The notes below the pieces were generated by a model. It was not told the origin of the DNA and made no database searches. It saw only the letters and a list, made by a program, of their open reading frames with translations. A program made the translations under genes and the position numbers. Positions 6,193 through 11,622 of a stretch of DNA of 11,622 bases are shown piece by piece (the stretch's first letter is position 1; every line of letters begins with the position of its first letter). The DNA comes from an uncultured Mediterraneibacter sp. Its GTDB lineage: Bacteria; Bacillota; Clostridia; Lachnospirales; Lachnospiraceae. The stretch lies in assembly GCA_934418295.1 (NCBI GenBank), contig CAKRWZ010000059.1, positions 1-11,622 on the forward strand, read 5' to 3'.

Positions 6193-7881
6193 ATGAATGG
6201 ATTAGTAATTGTATTGATCGGAATTGTGGCATTAGGTGCAGGCTATTTACTCTATGGAAGATGGCTTGCGAAGAAATGGGGTCTGGATCCAAAAGCGAAA
6301 ACCCCGGCGTATACGCATGAGGATGGAGAGGATTTCGTACCGTCTTCCAAATTTACGGTATTTTCCCATCAGTTTTCTTCCATAGCAGGAGCAGGTCCGG
6401 TGACGGGGCCGATTTTGGCATCTGTTTTCGGATGGGTACCGGTTTTGCTGTGGTTGATTGTAGGAGGTCTGTTTTTCGGAGCAGTGCAGGATTTCGGAGC
6501 CTTGTATGCATCCGTTAAAAATGAAGGAAAATCGATGGGGATGATCATCGAGAAATATATCGGAAAAGCGGGAAGAAAGCTGTTTATGCTGTTCTGCTGG
6601 CTGTTTACGCTTCTGGTTATCGCAGCATTCACAGACATGGTAGCAGGTACCTTCGTCGGAAAAGGTGTGGAAGGTATGGCAAAAGAAACCAGTTATGCCA
6701 ACTCCGCTGCAGCGTCTATTTCCATGTTGTTTATCGGGGCAGCAGTGCTGTTTGGCCTGATCCAGAAATATGCGGGTAAAATGAATGAAGCAGTCCGTGC
6801 AGTGATTGCCATCGTACTTTTGGTAGCTACATTTGCTATCGGGATGAAGCTTCCGATTTATGCGACAAAATCCGCATGGATTTATATCATCATGGCTTAT
6901 CTGTTCTTGGCATCTGTTTTGCCGATGTGGCTTTTGATGCAGCCGAGAGATTATATGACAACGTTTATGCTGCTGGGCATGATTATCGGTGCGGTAGTCG
7001 GCGTGTTGGTAGCGCATCCGTCTATGAAGCTGAATGCTTATAACGGATTTAATGTGGGAGGAAGCTCCTTGTTCCCGACTCTGTTCGTTACCATTGCCTG
7101 CGGAGCAGTTTCCGGATTCCACAGTCTGGTGTCGTCCGGAACTTCTTCTAAGACCATCAGTAATGAAAAGGATATGCCGATGGTAGGTTACGGTGCGATG
7201 GTCGTAGAATCTCTTTTGGGAATCGTTTCACTGGTGGTTGTCGGTGCAGTTGCCGTAAACGGCACGAAACCGGACGGAACTCCATTTGCTATTTTCTCCA
7301 GCGGGGTTGCCGGATTTTTGGAAAAACTGGGACTTCCGGTACAGCTGGCAACAGTCTTTATGACCATGTGCGTATCGGCGTTGGCTCTGACTTCTCTGGA
7401 CTCTGTGGCCAGGATCGGACGTATGTCTTTCCAGGAACTTTTCTATGGAGACACGACGGATCCGGAAAAAATGCCGGGCTGGCAGAGAGTACTTACCAAT
7501 AAATATTTCGCAACGGTTGTTACGCTGTTCTGCGGATATCTGTTGACCCTTGGCGGTTACAACAACGTATGGCCGCTGTTTGGATCAGCAAACCAGCTCC
7601 TGGCAGCATTGGTTCTGATCGCCCTTGCCGTATTCCTGAAAACCACGGGAAGAACCGGCTGGACTTTATATGTGCCGATGTTTACGATGCTGGCAGTTAC
7701 CTTTACGGCGTTGATCCAGAAAACCATCGCTTTGGTGACCAACGTGGCAAATGGTCAGGCAACCTTCCTGGTAGACGGTCTCCAGTTGATCGTTGCAGTC
7801 TTATTGATGGTGCTGGGCGTGCTTGTGGCATTCAGCTGCCTGAAGAAATTGTTTGGGAAGAAAGAAGTCCAGACTGCGTAA
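6193..7881 (+). CDS. cstA: CstA-family membrane transporter (peptide/pyruvate type)
   Basis: This 562-residue integral membrane protein has about 14 hydrophobic segments spread over its whole length. CstA hallmarks are HQFSSIAGAGPVTGPILASVFGW (about residues 59-81), FGAVQDFGALYASVKNEGKSMG, SGTSSKTISNEKDMPMVGYGAMVVESLLGI in the middle, and WPLFGSANQLLAAL near the C-terminal end. Relatives in enteric bacteria (CstA, BtsT/YjiY) take up peptides or pyruvate, but those are about 700 residues; this is the shorter clostridial form. The ATG at 6193 has GGAGAG 5-6 bases upstream. Expression should depend on the T-box leader, linking this transporter to starvation for one amino acid, which suggests import of peptides or of that amino acid. 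The substrate is inferred. The gene ends at a terminator shared with the convergent DnaJ gene. Confidence 0.93.
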   Translation: MNGLVIVLIGIVALGAGYLLYGRWLAKKWGLDPKAKTPAYTHEDGEDFVPSSKFTVFSHQFSSIAGAGPVTGPILASVFGWVPVLLWLIVGGLFFGAVQDFGALYASVKNEGKSMGMIIEKYIGKAGRKLFMLFCWLFTLLVIAAFTDMVAGTFVGKGVEGMAKETSYANSAAASISMLFIGAAVLFGLIQKYAGKMNEAVRAVIAIVLLVATFAIGMKLPIYATKSAWIYIIMAYLFLASVLPMWLLMQPRDYMTTFMLLGMIIGAVVGVLVAHPSMKLNAYNGFNVGGSSLFPTLFVTIACGAVSGFHSLVSSGTSSKTISNEKDMPMVGYGAMVVESLLGIVSLVVVGAVAVNGTKPDGTPFAIFSSGVAGFLEKLGLPVQLATVFMTMCVSALALTSLDSVARIGRMSFQELFYGDTTDPEKMPGWQRVLTNKYFATVVTLFCGYLLTLGGYNNVWPLFGSANQLLAALVLIALAVFLKTTGRTGWTLYVPMFTMLAVTFTALIQKTIALVTNVANGQATFLVDGLQLIVAVLLMVLGVLVAFSCLKKLFGKKEVQTA

Positions 7882-7934
7882 AGAAATGTAAAAATCATAG
7901 GATCGTAAAAAAGAGATGTTTACAAGATGATAAG

Positions 7935-7976
7935 AAAACAGCAGAGCTCCTGAAATCAGGATGCTCTGCTGTTTTT
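7935..7976. terminator. Bidirectional terminator shared by the CstA and DnaJ genes
   Basis: ACAGCAGAGC (7938-7947) pairs with GCTCTGCTGT (7963-7972), with TCCT/AGGA pairing inside; flanking A and T tracts give U-runs on both strands. The DnaJ stop codon (complement of 7956-7958) lies in the apical part of the hairpin and its last codons form one arm, so the terminator overlaps coding sequence. Confidence 0.85.
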
Positions 7977-9029
7977 GTAAGAAGGATCTTCTTCTCGGGA
8001 AATCTGTTCGAATTCTTTTAATTTTTGCTTTGCCTGCGGACTTAGATGTTTTGGAACATCAATCTGAATCGTCACATAATGATCTCCGTGCAGGGAAGGA
8101 TTTTGCATCGAAACAATACCTTTGCCTTTCAGGCGGATTTTACTTCCGGACTGCGTTCCCGGTTTGATGCTGCAAAGCACTTTGCCGTCGATGGTGTGCA
8201 CCAGAACCTCTCCGCCGAAAACGGCTGTGGTAAACGGAATCCGTGCTGTGGTATAGATGTCGTCGCCCTTTCGTTCAAATCCGAGCTTGCTTCCTACGTG
8301 AACTTTCAAAAGCAGATCACCGGAAGAACCTCCGCCGATCCCGTCCATACCTTTGCCTTTCAGACGGATACTCTTTCCATCGCTGATACCTGCGGGAATG
8401 TGAACCTGCAGATTTTGTACAGCCTTGGTATGTGGATCCTGAAGATGAATGACCTTTTCACATCCGAAAGCAGCATCGTCAAAAGAAATGTTGATTTCGG
8501 CGTGCAGATCTTCGCCCTTTTGTCGGAAACCGCCACGGTAGGAGCCGGAATCTGTGAATCCCCTGCCAAAATCATTGCCGTTAAAATCAGTGTTTCCGAA
8601 ACCGCTTGTGAAGCCGGAATAATGGCGTTGGCCAGAGCTGTTTCTGTGGAAGGAACCGCCGAAAATGTTTTCAAAGATGTCATCCATATTTCCACCCTCA
8701 AAATGGAATTCCTGGTAACTTCCGTCAGGACTTCTGTATCCGTAAGTGCCGTTTCCGGCATCGTGGCTGTTATATTGACCATGTGCAAAAGGACCGTTTT
8801 CATCCAGGCCGGCATGACCGAACTGATCATACAATTTCTTTTTTTCTGCATCACTTAAGACATTGTAAGCCTCTGTCACTTCTTTGAATTTTTGCTCAGC
8901 TGCCTTATCACCGGGATTGGAATCCGGGTGGTATTTTTTGGCAAGCTTCCGATAAGCTTTTTTAATGGCGGCGTCGGAGGCTGTTTTGTCGATCCCCAGC
9001 ACTTCATAATAATCTCTTTTATTGCTCAT
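7956..9029 (-). CDS. DnaJ-type co-chaperone without zinc finger (class B, CbpA-like)
   Basis: This J-domain protein (357 aa) should stimulate DnaK ATPase and deliver substrates in the cytosol. The J domain covers residues 4-70, with the HPD motif at 34-36. A long Gly/Phe/Ser/Asn-rich linker follows (about 75-175). Two beta-sandwich substrate-binding domains come next (GEDLHAEINISFDDAAFGCEKVIHL and LGFERKGDDIYTTARIPFTTAVFGGEVLV). The CxxCxGxG zinc-finger repeats of canonical DnaJ are absent, so this is a class B or CbpA-like protein, not the housekeeping DnaJ of a dnaK operon. The ATG at 9029 is preceded by AGGAGGT at 7-base spacing; an in-frame GTG at 9038 overlaps that site and is not the start. 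It lies 166 bases downstream of the second hsp20 on the same strand, so heat-induced read-through is possible. Confidence 0.93.
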   Translation of the reverse strand: MSNKRDYYEVLGIDKTASDAAIKKAYRKLAKKYHPDSNPGDKAAEQKFKEVTEAYNVLSDAEKKKLYDQFGHAGLDENGPFAHGQYNSHDAGNGTYGYRSPDGSYQEFHFEGGNMDDIFENIFGGSFHRNSSGQRHYSGFTSGFGNTDFNGNDFGRGFTDSGSYRGGFRQKGEDLHAEINISFDDAAFGCEKVIHLQDPHTKAVQNLQVHIPAGISDGKSIRLKGKGMDGIGGGSSGDLLLKVHVGSKLGFERKGDDIYTTARIPFTTAVFGGEVLVHTIDGKVLCSIKPGTQSGSKIRLKGKGIVSMQNPSLHGDHYVTIQIDVPKHLSPQAKQKLKEFEQISREEDPSYKNSRAS

Positions 9030-9069
9030 ACCTGCCACCTCCTGTCAAAAATTTTTTTGAAAAAGTACG

Positions 9070-9098
9070 AGTATAATAAATAATAGAAAAAATGGTTC
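9070..9098 (-). promoter_or_regulatory. Possible promoter of the DnaJ-like gene
   Basis: On the minus strand TATACT (9075-9070) is a good -10, but the hexamer 17 bases upstream, GAACCA, is a poor -35. No CIRCE element lies immediately upstream. The gene may depend partly on read-through from the CIRCE-controlled hsp20. Confidence 0.35.
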
Positions 9099-9108
9099 AT
9101 ATCGGCCG

Positions 9109-9142
9109 AAAGAGCAGGGCTGAAAACCAGCGCCTGCTCTTT
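9109..9142 (-). terminator. Strong hairpin downstream of the second hsp20
   Basis: AAAGAGCAGG plus GCTG pairs with CAGC plus CCTGCTCTTT (14 bp, one bulged base) around a 5-base loop. On the minus strand it is followed by only TTTCGG, so it may be a weak terminator or a processing/stability hairpin between hsp20 and the DnaJ-like gene. Confidence 0.5.
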
Positions 9143-9152
9143 GGTTGCCAAG

Positions 9153-9199
9153 TATACTGAAAAGATCTGCTGAATCTTTTTCAGTATAAGATTTTTTAT
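9153..9199 (+). terminator. Hairpin with plus-strand T-tract next to the hsp20 stop
   Basis: TATACTGAAAAGAT (9153-9166) pairs with ATC-TTTTCAGTATA (9174-9188, one bulged T). The hairpin begins 7 bases after the second hsp20 stop on the minus strand, but its T-run (AGATTTTTT, 9189-9197) is on the plus strand, so it would stop antisense transcription entering hsp20 better than sense transcription. Confidence 0.45.
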
Positions 9200-9657
9200 C
9201 CCTCAATGGAAATTGTTTTCTTTGCTTCTACTGCGGGTTGCTCTTTCTTTTTCGGGAGATAAAGCTTCAAAACATCATGCTTGAATTCGCCTTTGATGTC
9301 TTCCTCCTTCAGTTGCTCGCCCACATAAAAGCTTCTCTGGCAGGAGCCTTCATAACGTTCTTTACGGATGTAACTGCCATCCTTTCCTTTTTCCTCTTTG
9401 CCGGAGGCTTCCTTTGCAGCGCTGACGGTCAGACAACCATTGTTCAATTCAGCACTTACTTCTTCTTTTTTAAAACCCGGAAGATCAATGATCAATTCAT
9501 AGCTGTCTTTCTTTTCTTTGATATCGGTTCGCATCAGATTAGAGACGCGATGCCCATAAAGCTTTCGTTCAGCTTTGCGCTCTGCCTTGTCATCATAAAA
9601 TGGAAAGTCAAAAAAGTTATCAAATAAATTATTATTAAAAATACTAGGTATCATCAT
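9196..9657 (-). CDS. hsp20: Small heat shock protein, Hsp20/alpha-crystallin family (copy 2)
   Basis: This 153-residue paralogue of the protein at 5054-5503 has the same N-terminal pattern (MMIPSIFNNNLFDNFFDF). A charged insert KAERKAERK precedes the alpha-crystallin domain (about 43-137), with YELIIDLPGFKKEEV, GCLTVSAAKE and RSFYVGEQLKEEDI. The C-terminal ISI motif is at 149-151. The late G-x-L position reads KHDVLKLYLPKK, so the usual glycine is replaced by aspartate, unlike copy 1. The ATG at 9657 is preceded by AAAGGGG at 9 bases. The gene is under a CIRCE/promoter fusion with a leader of only about 25 bases, much shorter than copy 1. It lies upstream of the DnaJ-like gene on the same strand, forming a likely chaperone pair. 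Confidence 0.95.
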   Translation of the reverse strand: MMIPSIFNNNLFDNFFDFPFYDDKAERKAERKLYGHRVSNLMRTDIKEKKDSYELIIDLPGFKKEEVSAELNNGCLTVSAAKEASGKEEKGKDGSYIRKERYEGSCQRSFYVGEQLKEEDIKGEFKHDVLKLYLPKKKEQPAVEAKKTISIEG

Positions 9658-9688
9658 AAGTCATATCCCCTTTCTTTGTTCTATCTGT

Positions 9689-9717
9689 ACTATATCACAC
9701 GATATTAGCAATGTCAA
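9689..9717 (-). promoter_or_regulatory. Sigma-A promoter of the second hsp20
   Basis: On the minus strand TTGACA (9717-9712), exactly 17 bases, then TATAGT (9694-9689). The -35 box overlaps the CIRCE element as in copy 1. Predicted start is near 9682, about 25 bases from the ATG. Confidence 0.85.
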
Positions 9718-9731
9718 GAGGTGAGTGCTAA
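9705..9731 (-). promoter_or_regulatory. CIRCE-type HrcA operator of the second hsp20
   Basis: Read on the minus strand: TTAGCACTC, 9 bases (ACCTCTTGA), CATTGCTAA. The perfect half and the altered half are the same as in the element at 4885-4911, so the CATTGCTAA variant is conserved and not random decay. Confidence 0.85.
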
Positions 9732-9744
9732 AAAAATCAAATCA

Positions 9745-9816
9745 CCGGAAGTGTCGGACGGCACATTCCGGGCTTGCAGGAGGTTGTCAAAGTCTCGGGC
9801 AAGCTCGGACTTTGAC
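9745..9816. repeat. Cluster of two GC-rich hairpins, function unknown
   Basis: Hairpin one: CCGGAA (9745-9750) with TTCCGG (9766-9771). Hairpin two: GTCAAAGTC (9786-9794) with GACTTTGAC (9808-9816), extended inward by CGGG/CTCG to about 13 bp around CAAG. Neither is followed by a U-tract on either strand, so they are not ordinary terminators. They could be a REP-like element, a small RNA or a barrier between the XRE and hsp20 units. Confidence 0.45.
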
Positions 9817-9826
9817 TCGTCTCTAT

Positions 9827-9894
9827 AAAAAAAGCAGCCATTCATCAAAGAATGACTACTCAATTATCAGGTGCTATTCTTTTATTCGGCTGCT
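9827..9894 (-). terminator. Intrinsic terminator of the XRE gene, overlapping its 3' end
   Basis: On the minus strand AGCAGCC (9894-9888), inside the last codons of the XRE gene, pairs with GGCTGCT (9839-9833). AAAGAAT/ATTCTTT form an inner helix, and seven T follow (complement of 9827-9833). The large loop makes it less compact than the other terminators here. Confidence 0.65.
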
Positions 9895-10142
9895 CTTTCT
9901 TCCCCGTCGATCAGATATTCATATGAAACATGAAAGACCTCTGTCAGTGCCTTTAATTCTACATCAGTGACGTATCTCTTGTTTGTTTCGATTCGGGTGA
10001 TCACATTTTTATCCATATCATATCCTTTTAGTTGAAGCTGGTAAGCCAGCAGCCGCTGTGACATATTGTGTTGACGGCGGAGTTCAACAAGTCTTTTACT
10101 GATCAAGTTTTTCTCACCGGTAGATGATTTCGGTTTCGGCAT
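9882..10142 (-). CDS. Small XRE/Cro-CI-family DNA-binding protein
   Basis: This 86-residue regulator is essentially one helix-turn-helix domain. ISKRLVELRRQHNMSQRLLAYQLQ (about 14-37) gives helices 1 and 2, and MDKNVITRIETNKRYV gives the recognition helix. The tail VELKALTEVFHVSYEYLIDGEE is typical of XRE proteins. There is no separate ligand or protease domain. The ATG at 10142 has GAAGGGG about 8 bases upstream; an upstream in-frame TTG would begin before the ribosome site and is not favoured. The gene is divergent from the unknown gene at 10300-10683, with repeated ACAAT motifs between them, which suggests autoregulation and control of its neighbour. Family is confident; targets are inferred. 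Confidence 0.88.
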   Translation of the reverse strand: MPKPKSSTGEKNLISKRLVELRRQHNMSQRLLAYQLQLKGYDMDKNVITRIETNKRYVTDVELKALTEVFHVSYEYLIDGEERAAE

Positions 10143-10162
10143 TTTTCTAACCCCTTCTGCAA

Positions 10163-10251
10163 ACAATACGGTCTTTATTGTCTCATTTTTTGCACTTTTT
10201 ATTGATTTTACACGGGTTTAGAGATACAATCGGTTGTAAAAGTGATACAAT
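10163..10251. promoter_or_regulatory. Candidate XRE operators in the divergent intergenic region
   Basis: TACAA-TCGG-TTGTA (10225-10238) is a 5-bp inverted repeat covering the -10 box of the unknown gene. ACAATA-N7-TATTGT (10163-10181) lies in the XRE leader. GATACAAT recurs at 10244-10251. The shared half-site ACAAT and the overlap with promoter elements suggest repressor binding; this is inferred. Confidence 0.45.
10202..10230 (+). promoter_or_regulatory. Promoter of the unknown 127-residue gene
   Basis: TTGATT (10202-10207), a 17-base spacer and TACAAT (10225-10230) form a good sigma-A promoter. The start would be near 10237, giving a leader of about 60 bases. The -10 lies within the TACAA/TTGTA inverted repeat. 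Confidence 0.65.
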
Positions 10252-10299
10252 AAAGGCATCAGAGATCAGGCAATCACAATTTCAAAAGAGGTAACCTAT

Positions 10300-10683
10300 A
10301 TGCACCAGGAGGATATCGAAAGATTTGCTTTTTTGTATTTATGCGGGGAACATGATCGCGCGCTTTTGTTAGGAAAAGAAAAGATGTCTTTTTCAGATTT
10401 TGAAAGATTGATCTATATTACAGATTTTCTGGGATTAAATAATTTCAGTCTGGAGATTTGGAGCAAATACGCAAAACTATTTAGCAAGCAATTTCGAGAA
10501 TTGGAAAATTTAAATGTGAAAAGCACTGATACGTCTGTTGTTTCCGGTTATACCGCCTTCAGAACAAAATACGAGACAGAGGGACCTCTGTATGAACGTT
10601 GGATTCGAGAATTCCATAAACAGATTCCGGAAAAAAGAATAAAAAAACAATTGGAAGCATATTGGGGACAGTATTTTTGCTGA
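10300..10683 (+). CDS. Unrecognised protein divergent from the XRE regulator
   Basis: A 127-residue protein I do not recognise. The ATG at 10300 has AGAGGT at 7-base spacing and a good promoter upstream, so the gene is probably real. It is soluble-looking, with no signal peptide or membrane segment, predicted largely helical, aromatic-rich (many Phe, Tyr and Trp) and basic at the C-terminus (HKQIPEKRIKKQLEAYWGQYFC). One segment, LCGEHDRALLLGKEKMSFSDFERLIYITDFLG, looks like a compact helical domain. The coding region is more AT-rich than its neighbours, which may point to accessory origin. Its pairing with an XRE regulator suggests a regulated effector, such as a small stress, phage-related or toxin-antitoxin component, but nothing in the sequence proves this. 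No clear terminator follows it. Confidence 0.72.
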   Translation: MHQEDIERFAFLYLCGEHDRALLLGKEKMSFSDFERLIYITDFLGLNNFSLEIWSKYAKLFSKQFRELENLNVKSTDTSVVSGYTAFRTKYETEGPLYERWIREFHKQIPEKRIKKQLEAYWGQYFC

Positions 10684-10770
10684 AACCGGATCTTTTCAAT
10701 CTATTTCATCATTCTTACATTTTATTCTTCCCACAGAGGTCCCTTAAATGATTTGAATTACATAATTTGT

Positions 10771-10799
10771 TTGACTTTTTGAAAAACAGGCAATATAAT
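10771..10799 (+). promoter_or_regulatory. Strong sigma-A promoter of the MATE leader
   Basis: TTGACT (10771-10776), exactly 17 bases, then a perfect TATAAT (10794-10799). Transcription should start near 10806, at the base of the first attenuator hairpin, so the transcript begins almost directly with a terminator structure. Confidence 0.85.
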
Positions 10800-10805
10800 G
10801 ACAAC

Positions 10806-10859
10806 AAACGAGTAGCAGATAAGCGTAAATCCAGTTTATCAGCTACTCGTTTTTATTTT
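10806..10859 (+). promoter_or_regulatory. Leader attenuator unit 1 upstream of the MATE gene
   Basis: AAACGAGTAGC (10806-10816) pairs with GCTACTCG and following T (10842-10852). After an A-A mismatch, GATAAGC pairs with GTTTATC (10818-10824 with 10834-10840), closing the 9-base loop GTAAATCCA (10825-10833). A T-rich run (10850-10859) follows. This is a full intrinsic terminator at the very start of the transcript, with a loop conserved in unit 2. Confidence 0.7.
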
Positions 10860-10882
10860 GCCAAAAAATAAATATCGCCATG

Positions 10883-10941
10883 AAAAAGTGTGTAGCCTGT
10901 CAGCGTAAGTCCAGCTTATAAAACAAGGTGCACACTTTTTT
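10883..10941 (+). promoter_or_regulatory. Leader attenuator unit 2 upstream of the MATE gene
   Basis: AAAAAGTGTG (10883-10892) pairs with CACACTTTTT (10931-10940), continued by TA-CC/GG-TG pairs. An inner TGTCAGC/GCTTATA helix with one mismatch closes the loop GTAAGTCCA (10905-10913). T's follow to 10941. Both units are followed by TGCCAAAAA, so they look like a diverged tandem duplication. Confidence 0.68.
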
Positions 10942-10969
10942 GTGCCAAAAAGAGAGGAGTTAAAATAAA

Positions 10970-11622
10970 ATGGCTGAAAGCAATAAAATGAAAGATATGC
11001 CGGTGAATAAGCTGATGATCCAAATGGGAATCCCGATGATCTTATCCATGGCATTGCAGGCGGTTTATAACATTGTAGACAGTGCATTTGTAGGAAATAT
11101 GAGAGTGGGCAGTGAAGCAGCACTAAATGCTTTGACTCTGGTATTTCCGGTGCAGATGCTAATGGTAGCAGCAGGAATCGGAACAGGTGTCGGAACCAAT
11201 GCACTTCTTGCAAGGACACTTGGACAGGGAAACAGTAAAAAAGCTGCAAAGGTAGCAGGAAACAGCCTGTTCCTGGGAGTGATTATTTATGTAGTCTGTT
11301 TATTGTTTGGTATCTTTGGGGTGAGAGCATATATTTTCTCACAGACACTTGATGCAGAAGTGCTTGAAATGGGAGTCAGTTATCTGCGGATATGCTGCGT
11401 GATTTCTTTTGGCATTATTTTCTTTTCATTATTTGAAAAGCTATTACAGGCAACAGGTCGCTCTCTTTATTCTACAATTGGTCAGGTAGTCGGAGCAGTT
11501 GTAAATATTATCCTTGATCCGATTATGATTTATGGCATTGGACCGTGTCCTGAAATGGGAGTGAAAGGTGCAGCCTACGCAACTGTAATCGGCCAGGTGG
11601 TCTCCGCAGTGTTGCTGTTTAT
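10970..11622 (+). CDS. MATE-family multidrug efflux transporter (3'-partial)
   Basis: The frame is open from the ATG at 10970 to the window end (217 complete codons), so the last part of the gene is missing. AGAGGAG at 10953-10959 is the ribosome site. The N-terminus MAESNKMKDMPVNKLMIQMGIPMILSMALQAVYNIVDSAFVG is typical of the clostridial MATE/NorM-DinF group. GTNALLARTLGQGNSKKA, LLQATGRS and LDPIMIYGIGP-GVKGAAYATVIGQ are further family motifs. About six membrane segments are visible, roughly the first of the two six-helix bundles. MATE proteins export cationic drugs or metabolites using a Na+ or H+ gradient. Expression should require transcription through two leader terminators, suggesting induction by the drug or a related signal. 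The substrate is unknown. Confidence 0.93.
   Translation, partial: MAESNKMKDMPVNKLMIQMGIPMILSMALQAVYNIVDSAFVGNMRVGSEAALNALTLVFPVQMLMVAAGIGTGVGTNALLARTLGQGNSKKAAKVAGNSLFLGVIIYVVCLLFGIFGVRAYIFSQTLDAEVLEMGVSYLRICCVISFGIIFFSLFEKLLQATGRSLYSTIGQVVGAVVNIILDPIMIYGIGPCPEMGVKGAAYATVIGQVVSAVLLF

Noticed and set aside
6247..7122. A 291-codon minus-strand frame inside the CstA gene
   Set aside because: His/Cys/Gln-rich composition, no ribosome site and complete antisense overlap with a conserved membrane transporter.
8046..8858. A 270-codon plus-strand frame inside the DnaJ-like gene
   Set aside because: No start signal and no recognisable domain; antisense to a well-supported J-domain protein.
9725..9970. 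An 81-codon plus-strand frame over the hairpin cluster and the XRE gene end
   Set aside because: It starts inside the CIRCE element, overlaps the XRE gene antisense and has no ribosome site or recognisable product.
10801..10951. Possible CRISPR-like or transposon-end repeat in the MATE leader
   Set aside because: There are only two diverged units, each a complete terminator hairpin directly after a promoter, which fits transcription attenuation better.
10801..10951. Guanidine (ykkC/mini-ykkC) or ANTAR tandem-hairpin assignment for the MATE leader
   Set aside because: Mini-ykkC needs short ACGR loops and ANTAR sites need hexaloops with fixed A and G; both loops here are 9 bases reading GTAARTCCA.
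10839..11249. A 136-codon minus-strand frame opposite the MATE gene start
   Set aside because: Antisense to a conserved MATE N-terminus and spanning the leader hairpins; no start signals.

Overview
The window looks like a chromosomal segment from a gut Firmicute, most likely a Lachnospiraceae member (Blautia, Mediterraneibacter or Ruminococcus type). This is inferred from moderate GC, strong AGGAGG-type ribosome sites, sigma-A promoters, CIRCE-controlled Hsp20 genes, a T-box leader, a dockerin-bearing secreted protein and an oleate hydratase. No rRNA, tRNA, CRISPR array, insertion sequence or phage gene was seen.

Layout. (1) 3-1850 (+): the 3' part of a modular surface or secreted protein with three bacterial Ig-like repeats, a DUF4430-like domain and a C-terminal dockerin. 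(2) 1995-3983 (-): oleate hydratase with an unusual membrane-like N-terminal extension. Upstream of it, 4150-4725 (-) encodes a TetR-family regulator. A terminator separates the two, and the hydratase has its own good promoter flanked by a 9-bp inverted repeat. (3) 5054-9657: a stress-protein block. Two paralogous hsp20 genes point inward from its two ends, and each has a -35 box embedded in a CIRCE element. Between them lie a T-box riboswitch with a CstA-family transporter (+) and a zinc-finger-less DnaJ-type co-chaperone (-). (4) 9882-10683: a small XRE regulator divergent from an unrecognised 127-residue protein, with repeated ACAAT motifs and inverted repeats between them. (5) 10771-11622 (+): a strong promoter, then two tandem terminator-like hairpins sharing the loop GTAARTCCA, then the start of a MATE-family efflux transporter that runs off the window.

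How the parts work together. The Hsp20 pair and the DnaJ-like protein form a plausible HrcA-regulated holdase/co-chaperone set. The CstA transporter is controlled separately, by tRNA charging. The TetR protein is a candidate regulator of fatty-acid hydration by the oleate hydratase. The MATE gene appears to be controlled by premature termination in its leader.

The most unusual item is the duplicated, loop-conserved attenuator in front of the MATE gene, which I could not match to a riboswitch class I know. The T-box in front of a CstA transporter, the promoter/CIRCE fusion shared by both hsp20 genes, and the XRE/unknown-protein divergent pair are the next most interesting.
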